The position numbers and the translations under genes are program-made. This document shows positions 27,559 to 38,311 of a stretch of 64,000 nucleotides of DNA, in pieces. The stretch spans positions 19,664,149-19,728,148 of the forward strand of contig CM055106.1 in assembly GCA_029204225.1 (NCBI GenBank), read 5' to 3'. The DNA comes from Diphasiastrum complanatum. Lineage: Eukaryota; Streptophyta; Lycopodiopsida; Lycopodiales; Lycopodiaceae. Every line of letters begins with the position of its first letter. The first letter of the stretch is position 1. The notes under the pieces are model-generated. The model searched no databases. It saw only the letters and a program-made list of their open reading frames with translations, and was not told the DNA's origin.

Positions 27559-27726
27559 AACACATCATTAATCCCTACACATGCTAAATGATGCCTTTTA
27601 TCTAGTATATAGGGCTAGTACTAACTTGTACACATGCCTATGAAATTTCTCCCTACTTTTTCCATGTGTATACCTTTTAGAAGCTCTTGCTACTTCTTGG
27701 AAGTGGGATGAGAGCTACTCTTTGAC

Positions 27727-27792
<66 letters not shown>

Positions 27793-30664
27793 ACATCATT
27801 AATCCCTACACATGCTAAATGATGCCTTTTATCTAGTGTATAGGGCTAGTACTAACTTGTACACATGCTATGAAATTTCTCCCTACTTTTTCCATGTGTA
27901 TACCTTTTAGAAGCTCTTGCTACTTCTTGGAAGTGGGACGAGAGCTACTCTTTGATGTCCTTACCATCACCATAAAACCTTCCCTAAAAGGTGAAGTTAT
28001 CTAATTTGAAATAGCAACTCGATCCCAAACCAATCATCAAGTGCGAAGGATCTTAGGGGTTTGGATTTCTAATTACTGACCCCTGACAAAGCCAACTCAT
28101 AATGTCCACCGCCAAGTATGATAAAGACAGATAGTCATTAACTTCAACACTCCTCTCCCACACATCCAAATGCCTTGATTGCTTGGCATTAGTTTTTTCA
28201 AAAAGTATTTCATACTAATTTGTTGACCATTCATAGATGATAATGGATTCTAGGAAATTGATTGTAGATGGAAAAAACTAGTTGTATTGTATATTCAAGA
28301 ACTTCAAGAGGTTTTAACCTTTGCATCAATGGTCAATTTGACTCTTTCTAGGTTGTACATTATACATAGACTCTCTCCCCAAGGAGTATTTGTTGGAGCT
28401 GAGATGGAATCAACTTTTGAAACTTTGGAGGATGTGGTTCATTTACCAAAATTTTGGATGATAATTGGAGAGTCTATTCTAACCTAGCGTTAAAATGTCA
28501 AAATATGATATCTACTTTTGTTACTAAATTCAAGAACAATATGAAAATCATAGACTTTGATTGCAAAAAGAAGGAATAATGCAAGATTGTAACTTTCAAT
28601 CATTCTAATGCTCGGAGCAATGGTGTATGTTTCTCTTGTATAGATAAGGGGAACTTATCAAATCATTGTCCTAAGAGGAATAAATTAGGTGTGACATTTG
28701 ATATTCTCAAAACACTAGGTGACCTGACATCACGATTCAATTGTGCTTTGTCAATAAAAATTTGGTGTAGAATCTCGACGTGTCAAAACAGAGCACGTAG
28801 TCATACTTACATGGTGAATTCAAGTAAAGGATAGGTCGGGATGTTTGTGACAGATTGCTCCAAAGTTGACATTGTTGATTGAAGTATATGAAGATATATT
28901 GAAATTCCATGTGATGAGCTAGATAATGTTGGTATGATACTGGCTAAGTAATAGTTTTACCTTAAGATTTTTGGCTGCAAAAACTGATTACCTGGATACA
29001 TATTCCCTTGAAACATGTCAATTTTTTTGTGATCACTGTTTATCTGTTGTATTGTTAACTCTCTGTATTGGCTAGTTTTTGCTACTCCTGAGGCCTAACA
29101 TTTATCCAGGATTGACTGTATATATTTCTTTGTATCACGGGATGATGTTTTGAAGTGCTTTTCTCCTAGGTTGGAGGTGGTGGAGGCAGTGATGGCTTGA
29201 GCAATTCCGTGTTCCAAAAATTCTGGGATTCGGCTTTTTCCCTGGAATCTCCTGACGATGACACACGAAGGTGTTACTCTTAGCGATTAGTCACCTGTGT
29301 GTACTTTTCTCAAGAGGAATTGCTGTACCAACCCTCTCTGATATCATAAGTATACACCAAACTGATTTTTTTAGTAATTGTAATTCTAACTGAGTTTTGT
29401 CTGCAGTGAGATGTCGTCGAGATTGATACCTGATGTGCGTGGGGCTGATGCAGCAGCCGTATGCCACTCTTCTTCAAGCACAAGCCCACCTCCATCAGTT
29501 GTAGGTTTCAGCACCAGTACAGCAAATCTGGACGATTCATTTATGTTCAAGCTAGAGGACCAGAAGGGACAGCTGCATCGCTTTAGATGTGGTATGCGCC
29601 CAGAATTCTCGCTGATGTGCTCTCTTTCGTCCTCAATTAACTCTGGATGTCTCAAAGTTGCAGTTGCAATTGTTTTTGACAGTTCTGGTCGCCTCTCAAA
29701 ATTTTATAAGCGCATATGGTTTTCTGCACTGCATTTAGTCTCTGCTATTGATTCCAGGTTCAAAGAGTCTTTCAGAACTGGCATCAAATGTCAAAAGAAG
29801 ACTAGGAAAGGCTGCAGACCTAACTTGGGAACCACAAATATTGGTAACTTACTCCTAGGTTCTTGTTTTCGTCCCACATTGTTCTCGAGGGTTTCCATGT
29901 TAAGGTTAAAATCCAAATACTTACATTAATCAACAGTTGATGGAGGGCTTTGCAGATTTTACCTTTTGACTTATGCTCTCTGACCAATGAGCAACCATGT
30001 GGTTGTGTAACAGGTATGGAATAAGAGACTAAAATATTATAGCTTTCTCTTGTTTTATTCATGTGTTGTCTTGCAGTATGCGGATGATGAAGGTGATCGT
30101 GTGCTGCTGCATAGTGACAGTGATCTTGCAGAAGCTGTTGATTCTGCCCGATTATTGAGTTCAAAGGTAAAGAAAGAAAAGCATTTATATTCTGACTGTC
30201 CAGGCCATGACTTTTCAATCAACTTCAGTAATGGTTGGCAAGATAGAGCTTGTTATCAAGGAAAATTTTGCAGTAGCTGCAAATTCTTTTCTGTGCAGAT
30301 ATTGATATGCATACCTCCATATATACTTATAGACAGACCTTGCAGATATTTTTTGAGAGCCAGTTTGGAGAACTTTTTTGTAAATCAATTTTTTTTGTGA
30401 CGTCGTTAACCAACATGAAAAAAGAAAGACTTTTAAAAATTCTGCATTTTGCAGGGAATAAGATTGTTTCTTCGCGACTCCCTTCTTGACGACTCCCATG
30501 CTCAAAATCCAGGAAAGGTTGAATCCCCAATTCTGGAAACTCATAAGCCTGATACATGGACATCCACCCACACAGCTGTTGCTGCAGGTGCTGCAACAGG
30601 TGCTGCCATGATGATTGGCTTGACTCTCGTCTTGCTAATGAAGAGGTCCAGTGCAAATTCTTGA
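14381..30664 (+). CDS. CBSCBSPB: CBS-domain and PB1-domain membrane protein (CBSCBSPB family), 14 exons
   Basis: Coding exons: 14381-14532, 15225-15393, 15659-15791, 16045-16215, 16375-16453, 16615-16728, 16861-16924, 17279-17384, 17520-17578, 29170-29270, 29407-29591, 29758-29843, 30077-30166, 30455-30664. All borders are GT-AG, phases agree, and the total of 1719 nt gives 572 residues with no internal stop. A Ser/Gln-rich N-terminus is followed by four CBS motifs (about residues 57-118, 124-183, 235-292, 292-349), with hallmarks GIVTDKDVARRV, KFRHLPVVENGEVIALLD, GILTSKDILTRVV and KFLHLPVLGEDGS. A linker leads to a PB1 domain (about 427-512, with YADDEGDRVLLHSDSDL), and the C-terminus is a hydrophobic anchor (about 540-564, GLTLVLLMKR). 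CBS pairs typically bind adenine nucleotides and PB1 mediates heterodimers; the cellular role of the family is not established. Intron 9 is 11.6 kb. Donors of exons 1 (GG|GTCTGT) and 7 (AAG|GTCATG) are weak, so those borders are least certain. Confidence 0.93.
18204..18650 (-). repeat. 3' LTR of the intron-9 copia element
   Basis: 447 bp. It contains 117 bp (18387-18503) absent from the partner LTR at 22740-23075. Outside that segment the two are nearly identical. Confidence 0.92.
18688..19170 (-). pseudogene. copia RNase H
   Basis: A clean frame of 160 codons covers the RNase H domain: GFSDSDWGGDQDTRRSTSG at the start, SSSEAEYRA in the middle, LSDSQSAIAIARNPVFHART and the terminal ADLFTKALPRVRFE. 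It degrades the RNA strand during reverse transcription. It is out of frame with the RT segment upstream, separated by a small deletion near 19170-19235, so no complete polyprotein can be made. Confidence 0.85.
19181..20439 (-). pseudogene. copia reverse transcriptase, frameshifted
   Basis: Two frames (20439-19573 and 19558-19181) together cover RT. The first has WVYKIKYKVDGTIERYKARL, AKGYAQQKGIDYEETFSP and LDIKTAFLNGDL. A frameshift near 19630 moves the catalytic LYVDDIIITG motif into a second frame, which then has a TAG near 19590 before VFETSDLGLLHFYLGLE. Further on, RPDISYSVSVMSQFMH is retained, then about 30 codons are lost before RNase H. It cannot encode an active polymerase as it stands. 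Confidence 0.85.
20510..21013 (-). pseudogene. copia integrase C-terminal part
   Basis: The frame reads FWAQAVITAAYISNRCPTKA, TPYEVWYGKKP, HFRIFGCTAYAFVP and CIFVGYSSESKGYRLF, the end of a copia integrase. The upstream zinc-binding region and the DDE catalytic core are absent. Its first codons overlap the end of gag in a shifted frame, marking a deletion junction near 21010. Confidence 0.85.
20944..21948 (-). pseudogene. copia gag with CCHC zinc knuckle
   Basis: A 334-codon frame encodes a UBN2-type Gag: MMKNLLIAKGLWDLV, SAWDTLHTMYRVKNTARV, LTKIKDLREELLNID and a zinc knuckle CHYCKRYGHFFKDC (C-x2-C-x4-H-x4-C). The true start lies further upstream (frame reads SVDRLDGTNYSLWS), separated by a TAA at 21949-21951. 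Protease would normally follow, but the frame runs into out-of-frame integrase after DSVLQIADW. Confidence 0.85.
22740..23075 (-). repeat. 5' LTR of the intron-9 copia element, with internal deletion
   Basis: 336 bp. It lacks the 117-bp middle segment of its partner, with the junction at 22928/22929 (TACTCT|CAGTACATG). It also has a longer GAGAGA run. The LTR must have been equal at integration, so the loss is later. Confidence 0.9.
24611..24727. repeat. GC-rich long imperfect palindrome in intron 9
   Basis: The left arm begins CCGGGCACAGGACATTTTGC and the right arm ends GCAGAATGGCCTGTGCCCGG; about 21 of 25 outer positions pair. The centre is a second palindrome, TTTTAGGC...GCCTAAAA, around GGCCCCTCCGGGCC. 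It is far richer in GC than its surroundings and looks like a foldback or MITE remnant. Confidence 0.8.
24791..26520 (-). mobile_element. Decayed copia pol fragment (probably family A) in intron 9
   Basis: On the minus strand, in order: GAG-pre-integrase (LWHYRLGHLNHTSVSNM, 26516-26142), integrase core (26074-25649: FITFIDEYSRR, SLRSDN, SPQSNGLAERKKRALVESAK, SFWAEAVSTAA), integrase C-terminal segment (25642-25370: RRDIVFILDQFIDLKGKGKA), and the start of RT (25041-24791: KWIFKIKYKANGSINQRKAQ, FSPIVKHSSIRLLLSL, LEVHQMDVQT). Stops and frameshifts separate the pieces. The wording closely parallels the pol at 34393-35511. No LTRs or gag remain. Confidence 0.85.
26535..27480. other. Intron sequence, nothing recognised
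   Basis: Short frames on both strands (for example 26535-26777 minus, 27060-27281 minus) match nothing known and lack partners. Confidence 0.4.
27483..27957. repeat. Tandem duplication (about 240 bp x 2), each copy led by a (CT)n tract
   Basis: A CT run (27483-27558) is followed by AACACATCATTAATCCCTAC through GAGAGCTACTCTTTGACGT. The same arrangement repeats from 27728 to 27957. The unique parts differ at only a few positions (TAGTATATAG/TAGTGTATAG, GCCTATG/GCTATG, GGGATG/GGGACG). It lies about 1.2 kb before exon 10. Confidence 0.9.
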
Positions 30665-32227
30665 AGCAGAACAGAGTTGCTACTCTCCAAGATGAGATTG
30701 AGCTGCAGTGTCTTGAAACTGATTGAGGGGTATCTTAAAACTACAGTTTTTCCCTCCAGATATAGAAAAACTTCTATAATGAGAAATTTGTTTGTGAGTA
30801 GCCATTTTTGTTAGAAATAACTCATCCAACTTATGAAAACTAAATGTATTTCTGCTAGAAGAGAAGCTTGCTTGGGGGCTCTTAATTGGAGTATAGGGTG
30901 TTATTATGTGTGAAAGATCAGCTTCTTTGATTTATAGTTGATAAGTTTGATCCCTCCAAGTATTGAGCTTATTCATATGCTCGTGGACAAAGCTTCCTAG
31001 AAGAATCCTGTATCATATGTACTGTACTGATATTCAGAACAAAGTCCTGAATGTGCTTTTGCATATCACCATGGCTCCAACCAGTCCTTAACAGACTTTT
31101 TTTATATGCATTCAATACACTCAATGAGAAAGTTATTAAGTGTCGCTTTTCGTTTTTTTGAGAATGCATCTTGGTTTCCAAGGGGGACTAGAACTTGGGA
31201 CCAGAGAAACTTTGGCTGCCAAGCGAACCAACAAAGCCAAGCCTGCTTCTTTGTGAGAATGGAAGCTTTCATCGTGTACAGCCCTCGCCTCTTAGGGGCT
31301 CTTTCCATGCTTACCCCTCACCTGCGTTGTGCATCGCCCTACCTCATCTTTCCACCTAAGAGAAAGGTCACCCGTTCATTTCTGAAAAACTTGCAAACCC
31401 TCTCACCCGTTGAGCAACCCGTGCTGTTCTGAGACGTCACTCTGCGCGGGTGAGTGGGTGAGGATGGAAAGGTTGCTGGGCAGTGGGCATGGAGAGGTTA
31501 CTGGGCAGTGGGCAGCATACGTTGTGTTTTTTGACACGTGCACAATGGCACCCTCAAACCTTGTTAGCCTGCCACACGCAAAATTTAGGGATTTTGTCCT
31601 GTAATATTTGTCTACTAGTTTGACTCAAACCATATATATGAAAACTTTCCTGCTACTTCCAAAGCTAAATCCGTACCTGAGAATGCATGTTTGGGCTTGG
31701 GGTGGAGTTTCTAGCATGCACAAAGCCTGAACGTCATTGGCAAGATTTTGCACGTGATTTTTTGACACATGACAATCCCTGGTTCGTGCAGGCATTAAAC
31801 TAATGCCTCATGCCAGTAAGCTTCTTCGACGTACAACATTTTTTAATATATACATCAACACTAGTTGCTAAAATCTGAAAAAAGTGAGATAAAGCTTTAT
31901 TGATCAAATGGTAAGAATGTCAAAAAAGAACTCGTAAAGAGGATTTCCTGCAAGCTGTAGCTTGAATTTGTTGCTGTCAGCTACTAAGTTGTGCTTGGTT
32001 ATGCTGATCTCTTACACAATCAATGGTTAAAGAGGCTACTGCCATGCACCAAATGACCTAGTAATCCTTATAGACTTTTCCCTGTTTGCTACCAAGAAGT
32101 TGAAACTTTTCTACAACTCTTTACCCAATGTCCCTTCCTCGTCTTAATAATGACCATCCCTCCCTTCATGTTGTATGAACCCCTAAAAGTAATTGTTTTT
32201 GGTGACACAAGGTTAGATGCCCCATAC
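30665..32227 (+). other. 3' flank of the CBS-PB1 gene; no further gene
   Basis: The first few hundred bases should hold the 3' UTR. No strong AATAAA is evident; weaker candidates such as TTAGAAATAAC occur near 30810. From 31170 to 31600 a moderately GC-rich stretch with short frames was read in all frames without recognising any protein. Confidence 0.4.
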
Positions 32228-32236
32228 TAACTCGAG
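32228..32236. repeat. Left target-site duplication of the 812-bp MITE
   Basis: TAACTCGAG, matching TTACTCGAG at 33049-33057 in 8 of 9 positions. A 9-bp duplication is typical of Mutator-like elements. Confidence 0.65.
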
Positions 32237-33048
32237 GGTTTTGACATTCTACGAGTAAATTTTTTGCGAGTTTCTTTCATGACATGCTCCAACAAAATGG
32301 TAGCACATGGTGTGCTATTCTTTTTATGCGCTACATGATTTTTTAAGAACAAGAATACTTAAAAATTTGACTATCCGTCAAATTCTAAATAGGTTCATCA
32401 CAAAATACTTTGTTACTCTATAAATACAGGTTCACTTTTATTTTAAAAAATCTGTTCTAGAAGTTGTGAAAGTTAGCATGCTGGTGTGCTAGCCTGCAAA
32501 TTTTTTATTTCAAAAAAATGACGTTTCTTTGAAGAACTTTTTGAAAACATAAATTTCTTTTTGGAGCTGATTCGGCTAGTATGTCGGTGTGCTAGCTGAG
32601 TAAATTATAAAATAGAAAAGCTATTTTGACACATTTGAGAACCAAATTTTGAGTAAAAACATTATTTTAGAAAATTTATTTAAACTTCAACTAATTTTTT
32701 TTACAGCCTTTAAGACTGGCGTGCTATATAAAATGAGATTTTTTTTTTTTTTTGCAACCAACCAATAAAGCACGCCGGCGTGCTATATGAAATGAGAAAT
32801 TTTTTTTACAGCCAACCCAGATAGCAAGTCGGAGTGCTATTTGGGTTGGTTGCAAAAAAAGAAATTTTTTTTACTTAGTGGGATCTTTAACTATGTACCA
32901 AACCACATTATTAATAATAAGCATTGAAGTTGTAGCATAAAATAGGTGGCACACCATGTGCTATCTTTTTGTTGAATGATGGCAAGAAACTCGCAAAAAA
33001 GTACTCGCAAAACTCACAAAAAATTTACTCGCAAAATGCCAAGGCCCC
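32237..33048. mobile_element. Mutator-like non-autonomous foldback element (MITE)
   Basis: The ends are long imperfect inverted repeats of about 100 bp. The left end reads GGTTTTGACATTCTACGAGT, and the reverse complement of the right end reads GGGGCCTTGGCATTTTGCGA. Both continue into AGTAAATTTTTTG(C/T)GAG, GCGAGTTTCTT and AGCACATGGTGTGC. Flanking 9-mers match 8/9. The interior has no coding capacity but carries repeated CGG(C/A)GTGCTAT motifs and an inner inverted pair (GGTTGGTTGCAAAAA / TTTGCAACCAACC). Assignment to Mutator rests on the 9-bp duplication and long TIR only. Confidence 0.75.
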
Positions 33049-33057
33049 TTACTCGAG

Positions 33058-34392
33058 GTTCTAATTCCTATCACACATATGGAAGGTTTCAAATCACAAG
33101 GTTTTTGACATGCTCATACATTTTAGTGTCTAGCATCATCAAGCATACTCTTAGACTTATCTATTGTTATCACCATACTAATAAGTTTTGAGGGACTCCT
33201 TGTGTGGCATGCCTTGGATTCTAGCATCATGAGCATCCTTGAATGAACAACTCCACCAAGAATTATCCATATAATATCAAATTTTGTTTAGCAAAATACA
33301 AAAGTAAAATGTGATGCTTTTTATTCTCCACTAAACTTCAAATCCCACACATATGCTACTTTAGGCACATGCATACACCATCCATCACCTCCAGGCTTCA
33401 TCATGAGAGAATAAGGATGCGACATGCATATGATGAAAACCAAGACTGTAAAAGGAATCTTCCACCAACATGTCATAGGCCCCATCATGCAAAGCTTAAA
33501 GACTAGTAGGAAAAAGTAGTCATGCAAAAAGCTACTTACAACCAAAATAACCTAAATCTTGAGAGGAAGGGCATCCTCTTTAATCTAAAAGTACACATAC
33601 CCATGTGGGTCTACATAGGCAAGAGAACAACGCTTTGAGTTGATGGTTGTAGAGAGGCCTCGTATCTTGCATATGTCTTGAATCCAATTGTTTGTTGCCA
33701 CATGTACTCACCATGGGCATTTCTAGCACTTGCCATTTGGCAATTTAATTTTTTGGCCCATGATATATTTTCGCATTTGACATGCAAAATTTGCTTAAAT
33801 TAGTCGAGATCCAATCATCAACTAATAAGTGAAACGTTCAAAACCTTCATAACTGGATGATATTATTCAGCAAGGTCTTTCACTCCATTTGTGCAAACTT
33901 TTGCAAAATCCATATCAGATCGAATTTAAACAACAACAACTTTTATGACCAACACTAAAATTTACGAAAAACTAGGATTTTCAAAATCTGTTCGAAAGGG
34001 ACCCCTACTGTGAAAATCGATTAAATAGATCGATTTTGCAAAAACACAAGCACTGTCACAAATCGATATCATTTCGAAAGATCTTGCATGGAACTAACTC
34101 GACACGCACTGACTTTTTCAATAAAGTAAAATTTTTTCGTAAATGGCCTAGTTGCTAGGAAATCTGCTTTTTGATCCAGAATTGCCAAAAATAGCTACAT
34201 GCGAATTCTACTGATCAAAACCACTGGTTATGCATGCAACATGCATTTAAGCATGCATACAGGTCTATTCATACATTTCCATCAACAAAAAGCCCTTGGA
34301 TGTATGAACTAAGTCCGAATTGAAGGAACTTCTAGCACCATACCCTGGTTGAATCAGCCAAATGTATGCTAGCGCATGCATCGCTGCAGGTG
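33058..34392. other. Intergenic DNA, no gene recognised
   Basis: AT-rich sequence with only short frames. The stretch ends where the copia integrase reading begins, so the left limit of that element is taken as about 34393. Confidence 0.4.
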
Positions 34393-34467
34393 TGGACAGG
34401 CTCTAAGCCTTCTGTAAAAAATCTAAGAGTGTTTGGGTGCGTTGTCTATGCGTAGATCCCAAAAGAC

Positions 34468-35511
34468 ATGAGGAAGAATCTCCAAGGTCTCAAGACCGTG
34501 ATCCTGATTGGATATACTTCATCTGATAATACATACAAGTTGTATGATCTTGATACCCAACAAATCTTGTATAGCCGGGATACAGTCTTTATCGAGGATC
34601 AGTTCGTCGACCTCATAGGCAAAGATATTGCTCTAGGAGAACCTTCATCAACTGTCATTGACACGATAGTCCGAGCCTCTGGCTCAGGCGTGTCTATTGT
34701 CAAACCACTTCACGACAACGAATCAGACGAAGATGTTGTTGCTACCCAGCAACAAGTCCTAGGAGTGGTTCATCAGTCGAATTCTCCCAGAAGATCAAGC
34801 CGAGTGCGCACACAGCCCACAAGGTATACTCCTGAGTCTGGATGTCTCTTGATACAAGAACCGACTACAATCGAAGAGGCACTCAGCCACCCAGACTCTG
34901 ATCTCTGGAGAGAAGCTATGGACAGAGAGTATTCCTCTCTGATCAAGAACCGGACATGGTCATTAGTCGAAGCTCCTATTGGCTGCAATATCATTGATTG
35001 GAATGGATTTTTAAGATCAAATACAATGCCAATGGAGCAATTGACCAAAGGAAAGCAAGACTAGTGGCACGAGGATTCAGTTAGATCCCAAACGTCGACT
35101 ACAGCGAGACTTTCAGTCAAGTAGTCAAACATTTGTCGATCCGAATACTCTTGTCTTATGCTGTAGTTGCCGACCTTGAAGTACATCAACTTGATGTTCA
35201 AACAGCTTATCTGAATGGATTTATATAAGAAGATATCTACATAATCCATCCCGAAGGATATGTTCTGGAAGGTAAAAAGAATCATGTCTGTAAACAACAC
35301 AAAGCACTGTACATCTTGAAACAGTCTACCAAAGCTTGGTTTCAGAGGATCAACACATTCCTCATCGAACAAGGATTTAAACCAAGCACTCTGATTGCAA
35401 CGCCTATTCCAAGTCAGTGCAGCAATCCTTCATTATCATCACCTTATACGTGGATGATACGTTGCTCTTCAGCAACAATATCAATTTGATCAAGGATTCC
35501 AAGCCGATGCT
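34468..35511 (+). pseudogene. copia integrase C-terminus and reverse transcriptase, first part
   Basis: The integrase tail reads RVFGCVVYA, a stop, then KNLQGLKTVILIGYTSSDNT and YSRDTVFIEDQFVDLIGK. The linker is followed by RT: DLWREAMDREYSSLIKNRTW, a frameshift near 35000, then ARLVARGF, stop, PNVDYSETFSQVVKHLSIRI, LDVQTAYLNGF, and after another shift IIITLYVDDTLLFSNN (YVDD at 35447-35458). At 35507-35511 (ATGCT) the frame meets the inserted LTR. It continues exactly at 42465 (LFSEFHMTDLGEAHFCLGIQ). Confidence 0.88.
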
Positions 35512-36044
35512 TGTCATGTACTTTTAGTACATCAGTGCTTTTCAAGGCAAAATAATGTCCATTGTAAGCTTTGTAGGCCCAAAAGGAGCTATTAGCCTTA
35601 AGAACAAGGCGGTTCCCTCTTTAGGCCCTTCAAAGTAACTAATAAGGATAATAGGCCAATAAGGGCCCAATGTAGTTTGAATAGTACTTAACAAGGGCTA
35701 ACTATCCCTCAAGATAGTTAAGTTTTAGTTAAGAGCATTGTCTATAACTAGGCAAGAGACATCAATTTGTGAATCTTTTGGCTCATTTGCAAGTGAGAGC
35801 TTCTAGCTTCCTTGTGAATGTGAGCCATAGGGATCTCCATTGCTAGGTCTCATGTGCCCTATCCACATGAATCAATGCTCCATTTCCATTGATTGTACTC
35901 TTTCTTTTATTGATAATGTGATTCCATTGAGATCTCCATGTTTCTAGCTTTCTATTGATATGCTATCATGATTGTCTTGTACTTTTCTTGCTTCTAACTT
36001 TACTTCATTTTTATTGTTATTTGCTTTGGATTTGGCACATGACA
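35512..36044 (+). repeat. 5' LTR of the nested element
   Basis: 533 bp, TGTCATG...CATGACA. It differs from the 3' LTR by roughly a dozen substitutions and small indels. The primer-binding site follows after 5 bp. Confidence 0.93.
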
Positions 36045-36049
36045 TTTCT

Positions 36050-36061
36050 TGGTATCAGAGC
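36050..36061 (+). other. Primer-binding site (tRNA-iMet) of the nested element
   Basis: TGGTATCAGAGC, five bases after the end of the 5' LTR; typical copia-type spacing and primer. Confidence 0.9.
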
Positions 36062-36814
36062 ATATATCCATGATTCATGATGATTCTATGATAATTCCAT
36101 TAGATTTGATGAGTTTATTGTTTTTGTAGCTTTCTTTTTGCTGATTTTTAACTTTGAATTTATCAGTTCTGTTCAGACTAATTTTTGACATTTAATTTCA
36201 TTTTTTTATTTCTAATTTGATTCCATACGTTTGTAGAGCTTTGTTTCAGCTTTAATTTGCACCAATTTTCAAGCCAATTGGATAAGATATGCAAAAGTTA
36301 TTGCACTTTTCCCAAGAGCTGTCAAAATAGGTGACTAGGATTTTGCTTTCACTTGATTTGAATTTTTCAGATTTGATCTAAGTTTTTCTTTCTAGTTTAT
36401 TTCCATAGGATTTTAAAGCATTGTCTTAATTTTGATCTGATCGATATGGCAAGACATTTGGATTAGTATCCAAAGAGTTATGACAAATCTTGATTTGTAG
36501 CTCTAGTTTTGTTAGTTTTCTTTCTTCAAAATTTTCAGTCCTGTTCTGTGATTAATTTGACCTATCAAATCACATTTAATCATTGATCTGATACTATAGC
36601 CTGATAGATCTTGTTGTTAGCTTTTCAGAGGTACTGAGTTTGTTTGATTTGGATCAATATTATGATCAAATTTGTGCAGATGGGTCAGATTAGCCAAAAT
36701 CTTGGAAAAAAATTTACAAGTGAAAGAGAAGCACTTCAAATGTTCAGATTTGAAGTTTAGTTTTCTTTGTAAATTTTTTTCGCATTTTTCATTTTGAAGT
36801 TTTATTAAAAAAAT

Positions 36815-36885
36815 AAAACCAAACCTAACCCGACCTACCTACAGCCCTAACCTACGCGACCTAGCCTAACCTAACCCTAATTCTC
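36815..36885 (+). repeat. Degenerate CCTAA-rich tract inside the nested element
   Basis: Repeated CCTAAC/CCTAACC/CCTACC words, ending CCTAACCTAACCCTAA. It resembles telomere-like CCCTAA words but is irregular, so it is more likely a simple-repeat leader segment than telomeric DNA. Confidence 0.6.
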
Positions 36886-37490
36886 CATCGTTGCTGACAG
36901 AGGATGCTACATTCTGCCATCCATCGCATTTCAGAGTCTTATTTTGAGCACCTAAGCGCAATACCTGTACTGTTTTCTGGTGGACCTGAGCGCATTTTCA
37001 CACTTCCTGTGGCACAACCAGGCGCGATCCTAGTGCCATCTCTCAACTCACTACTGCTAGCAACCAATGAACCACTGATCTCAGAGGCAGAATGGATTTG
37101 TAGACCCTCGCACTTCTAGTTTGTAGCTAATTGCAATTTTTGTGGCAGTGGTCAACCGCACTTCTGCTGGTTCTAAAGGACAGTCCAGTGGCTACCATTG
37201 ATTCATCATTACTCCTCTGAAGGTCCACTGATATACAAAGAATCTACAAGCGATTCAAGCAGAATCTACAGCTGGATCGCCTTGTTTCTGAAAATCTTTA
37301 CGCAATGTGTTTCCAAAAGGCTTCGTCTATCCTCAGATACTTTCGTGTAAGAAAAAACCTTCCCAGCCTTTTGATTCTGGTGGATTAGACTACTGCCTTT
37401 ATAGAAAAAGCGTAATTCTTTCACGACACATGATTATAATTCCTGCTTTGTGGCGAGTAAGAACTGACAAATCCTCCGTCAATTGACATA

Positions 37491-37535
37491 CTCTCTCTCT
37501 CTCTCTCTCTCTTCGACCGCTACCCGACGTCGGTC

Positions 37536-37588
<53 letters not shown>
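37491..37588. repeat. Two (CT)n tracts inside the nested element
   Basis: CT runs at 37491-37512 and 37541-37588 flank a short GC-rich spacer (TTCGACCGCTACCCGACGTC). Confidence 0.9.
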
Positions 37589-37589
<1 letters not shown>

Positions 37590-38311
37590 AATTCCGTCGG
37601 TTGAGATTTTTCCTTTTTTCTGTCTCTAGCACGATCGATTCTGTTGTCACAAATTTTTTTTGAATAGCACCCAAGTTACACCAGAGCACCCAAGTTACAC
37701 CAGAAGAGCAACCTATAAAAAAAAAAAGAAATTTGTCGACAATTTTTGGATTTTTGAGGATTCTTTCTATTCTTCTAAGAGCACAAAAATGTTTTATACA
37801 TTCCAAAAAAATTATTGAATTCAATTTTGATTTTTTTCATAACCCCCCTTCTAAGTTGTATATAATCCATTTTATCAGTTTTTTTTTAACTTCCATAACT
37901 TCCTTGTTTAAGCTCGGATTTCAGTGCAGTAAAAATGAAAAGTGATCAAATCGATGAGCCTAACACTACTAAGTTCTTGAAATTTTGTAATTATTACTTT
38001 TCAATTTTTTTTCAAGAATTTTTTTTTTTTTACCCTCAGTCAAACTTCCTTGTATTTTATTTGTCTATTTTCGATCCTCATATCATCTCCGTCTGAGTTC
38101 GGAATTGAACGCTGTAAAAAGCACAAGTGCTCAGTTGTATATGAACTACAACTTCCTGCCATTCTCAATTTCACTCATCTTAAAACTCTGAGTTTTAAGT
38201 GGGTGGAGAAAGTGCCAAGAGCTTATTTCCTTGCAAAAATTAAACTTCGCAATTTTTTCTATAAGGGTCTTTATAAATTTACAGACTCATATTCTCCCTT
38301 GATTTGTCAAA

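Larger units (their letters stand above)
17579..29169 (+). other. Giant intron 9 (11.6 kb) of the CBS-PB1 gene
   Basis: It separates the end of CBS4 (THAAFAT) from the linker (VGGGGGSDGLSNSVFQKFWD). All other introns are 130-700 bp. The excess is mobile DNA: an antisense copia element at 18204-23075, a foldback at 24611-24727, antisense copia pol debris at 24791-26520 and a CT-flanked tandem duplication at 27483-27957. Every recognisable element is antisense to the gene. Stretches 17579-18203, 23076-24610 and 26778-27480 show nothing recognisable. Confidence 0.9.

Noticed and set aside
29386-29655. Minus-strand frame of 89 codons opposite CBS-PB1 exon 11
   Set aside because: It is the shadow of a well-supported coding exon on the plus strand.
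36815-36885. Interstitial telomere repeat
   Set aside because: The CCTAA words are irregular and lie inside an LTR element; there is no array of the plant telomere heptamer.
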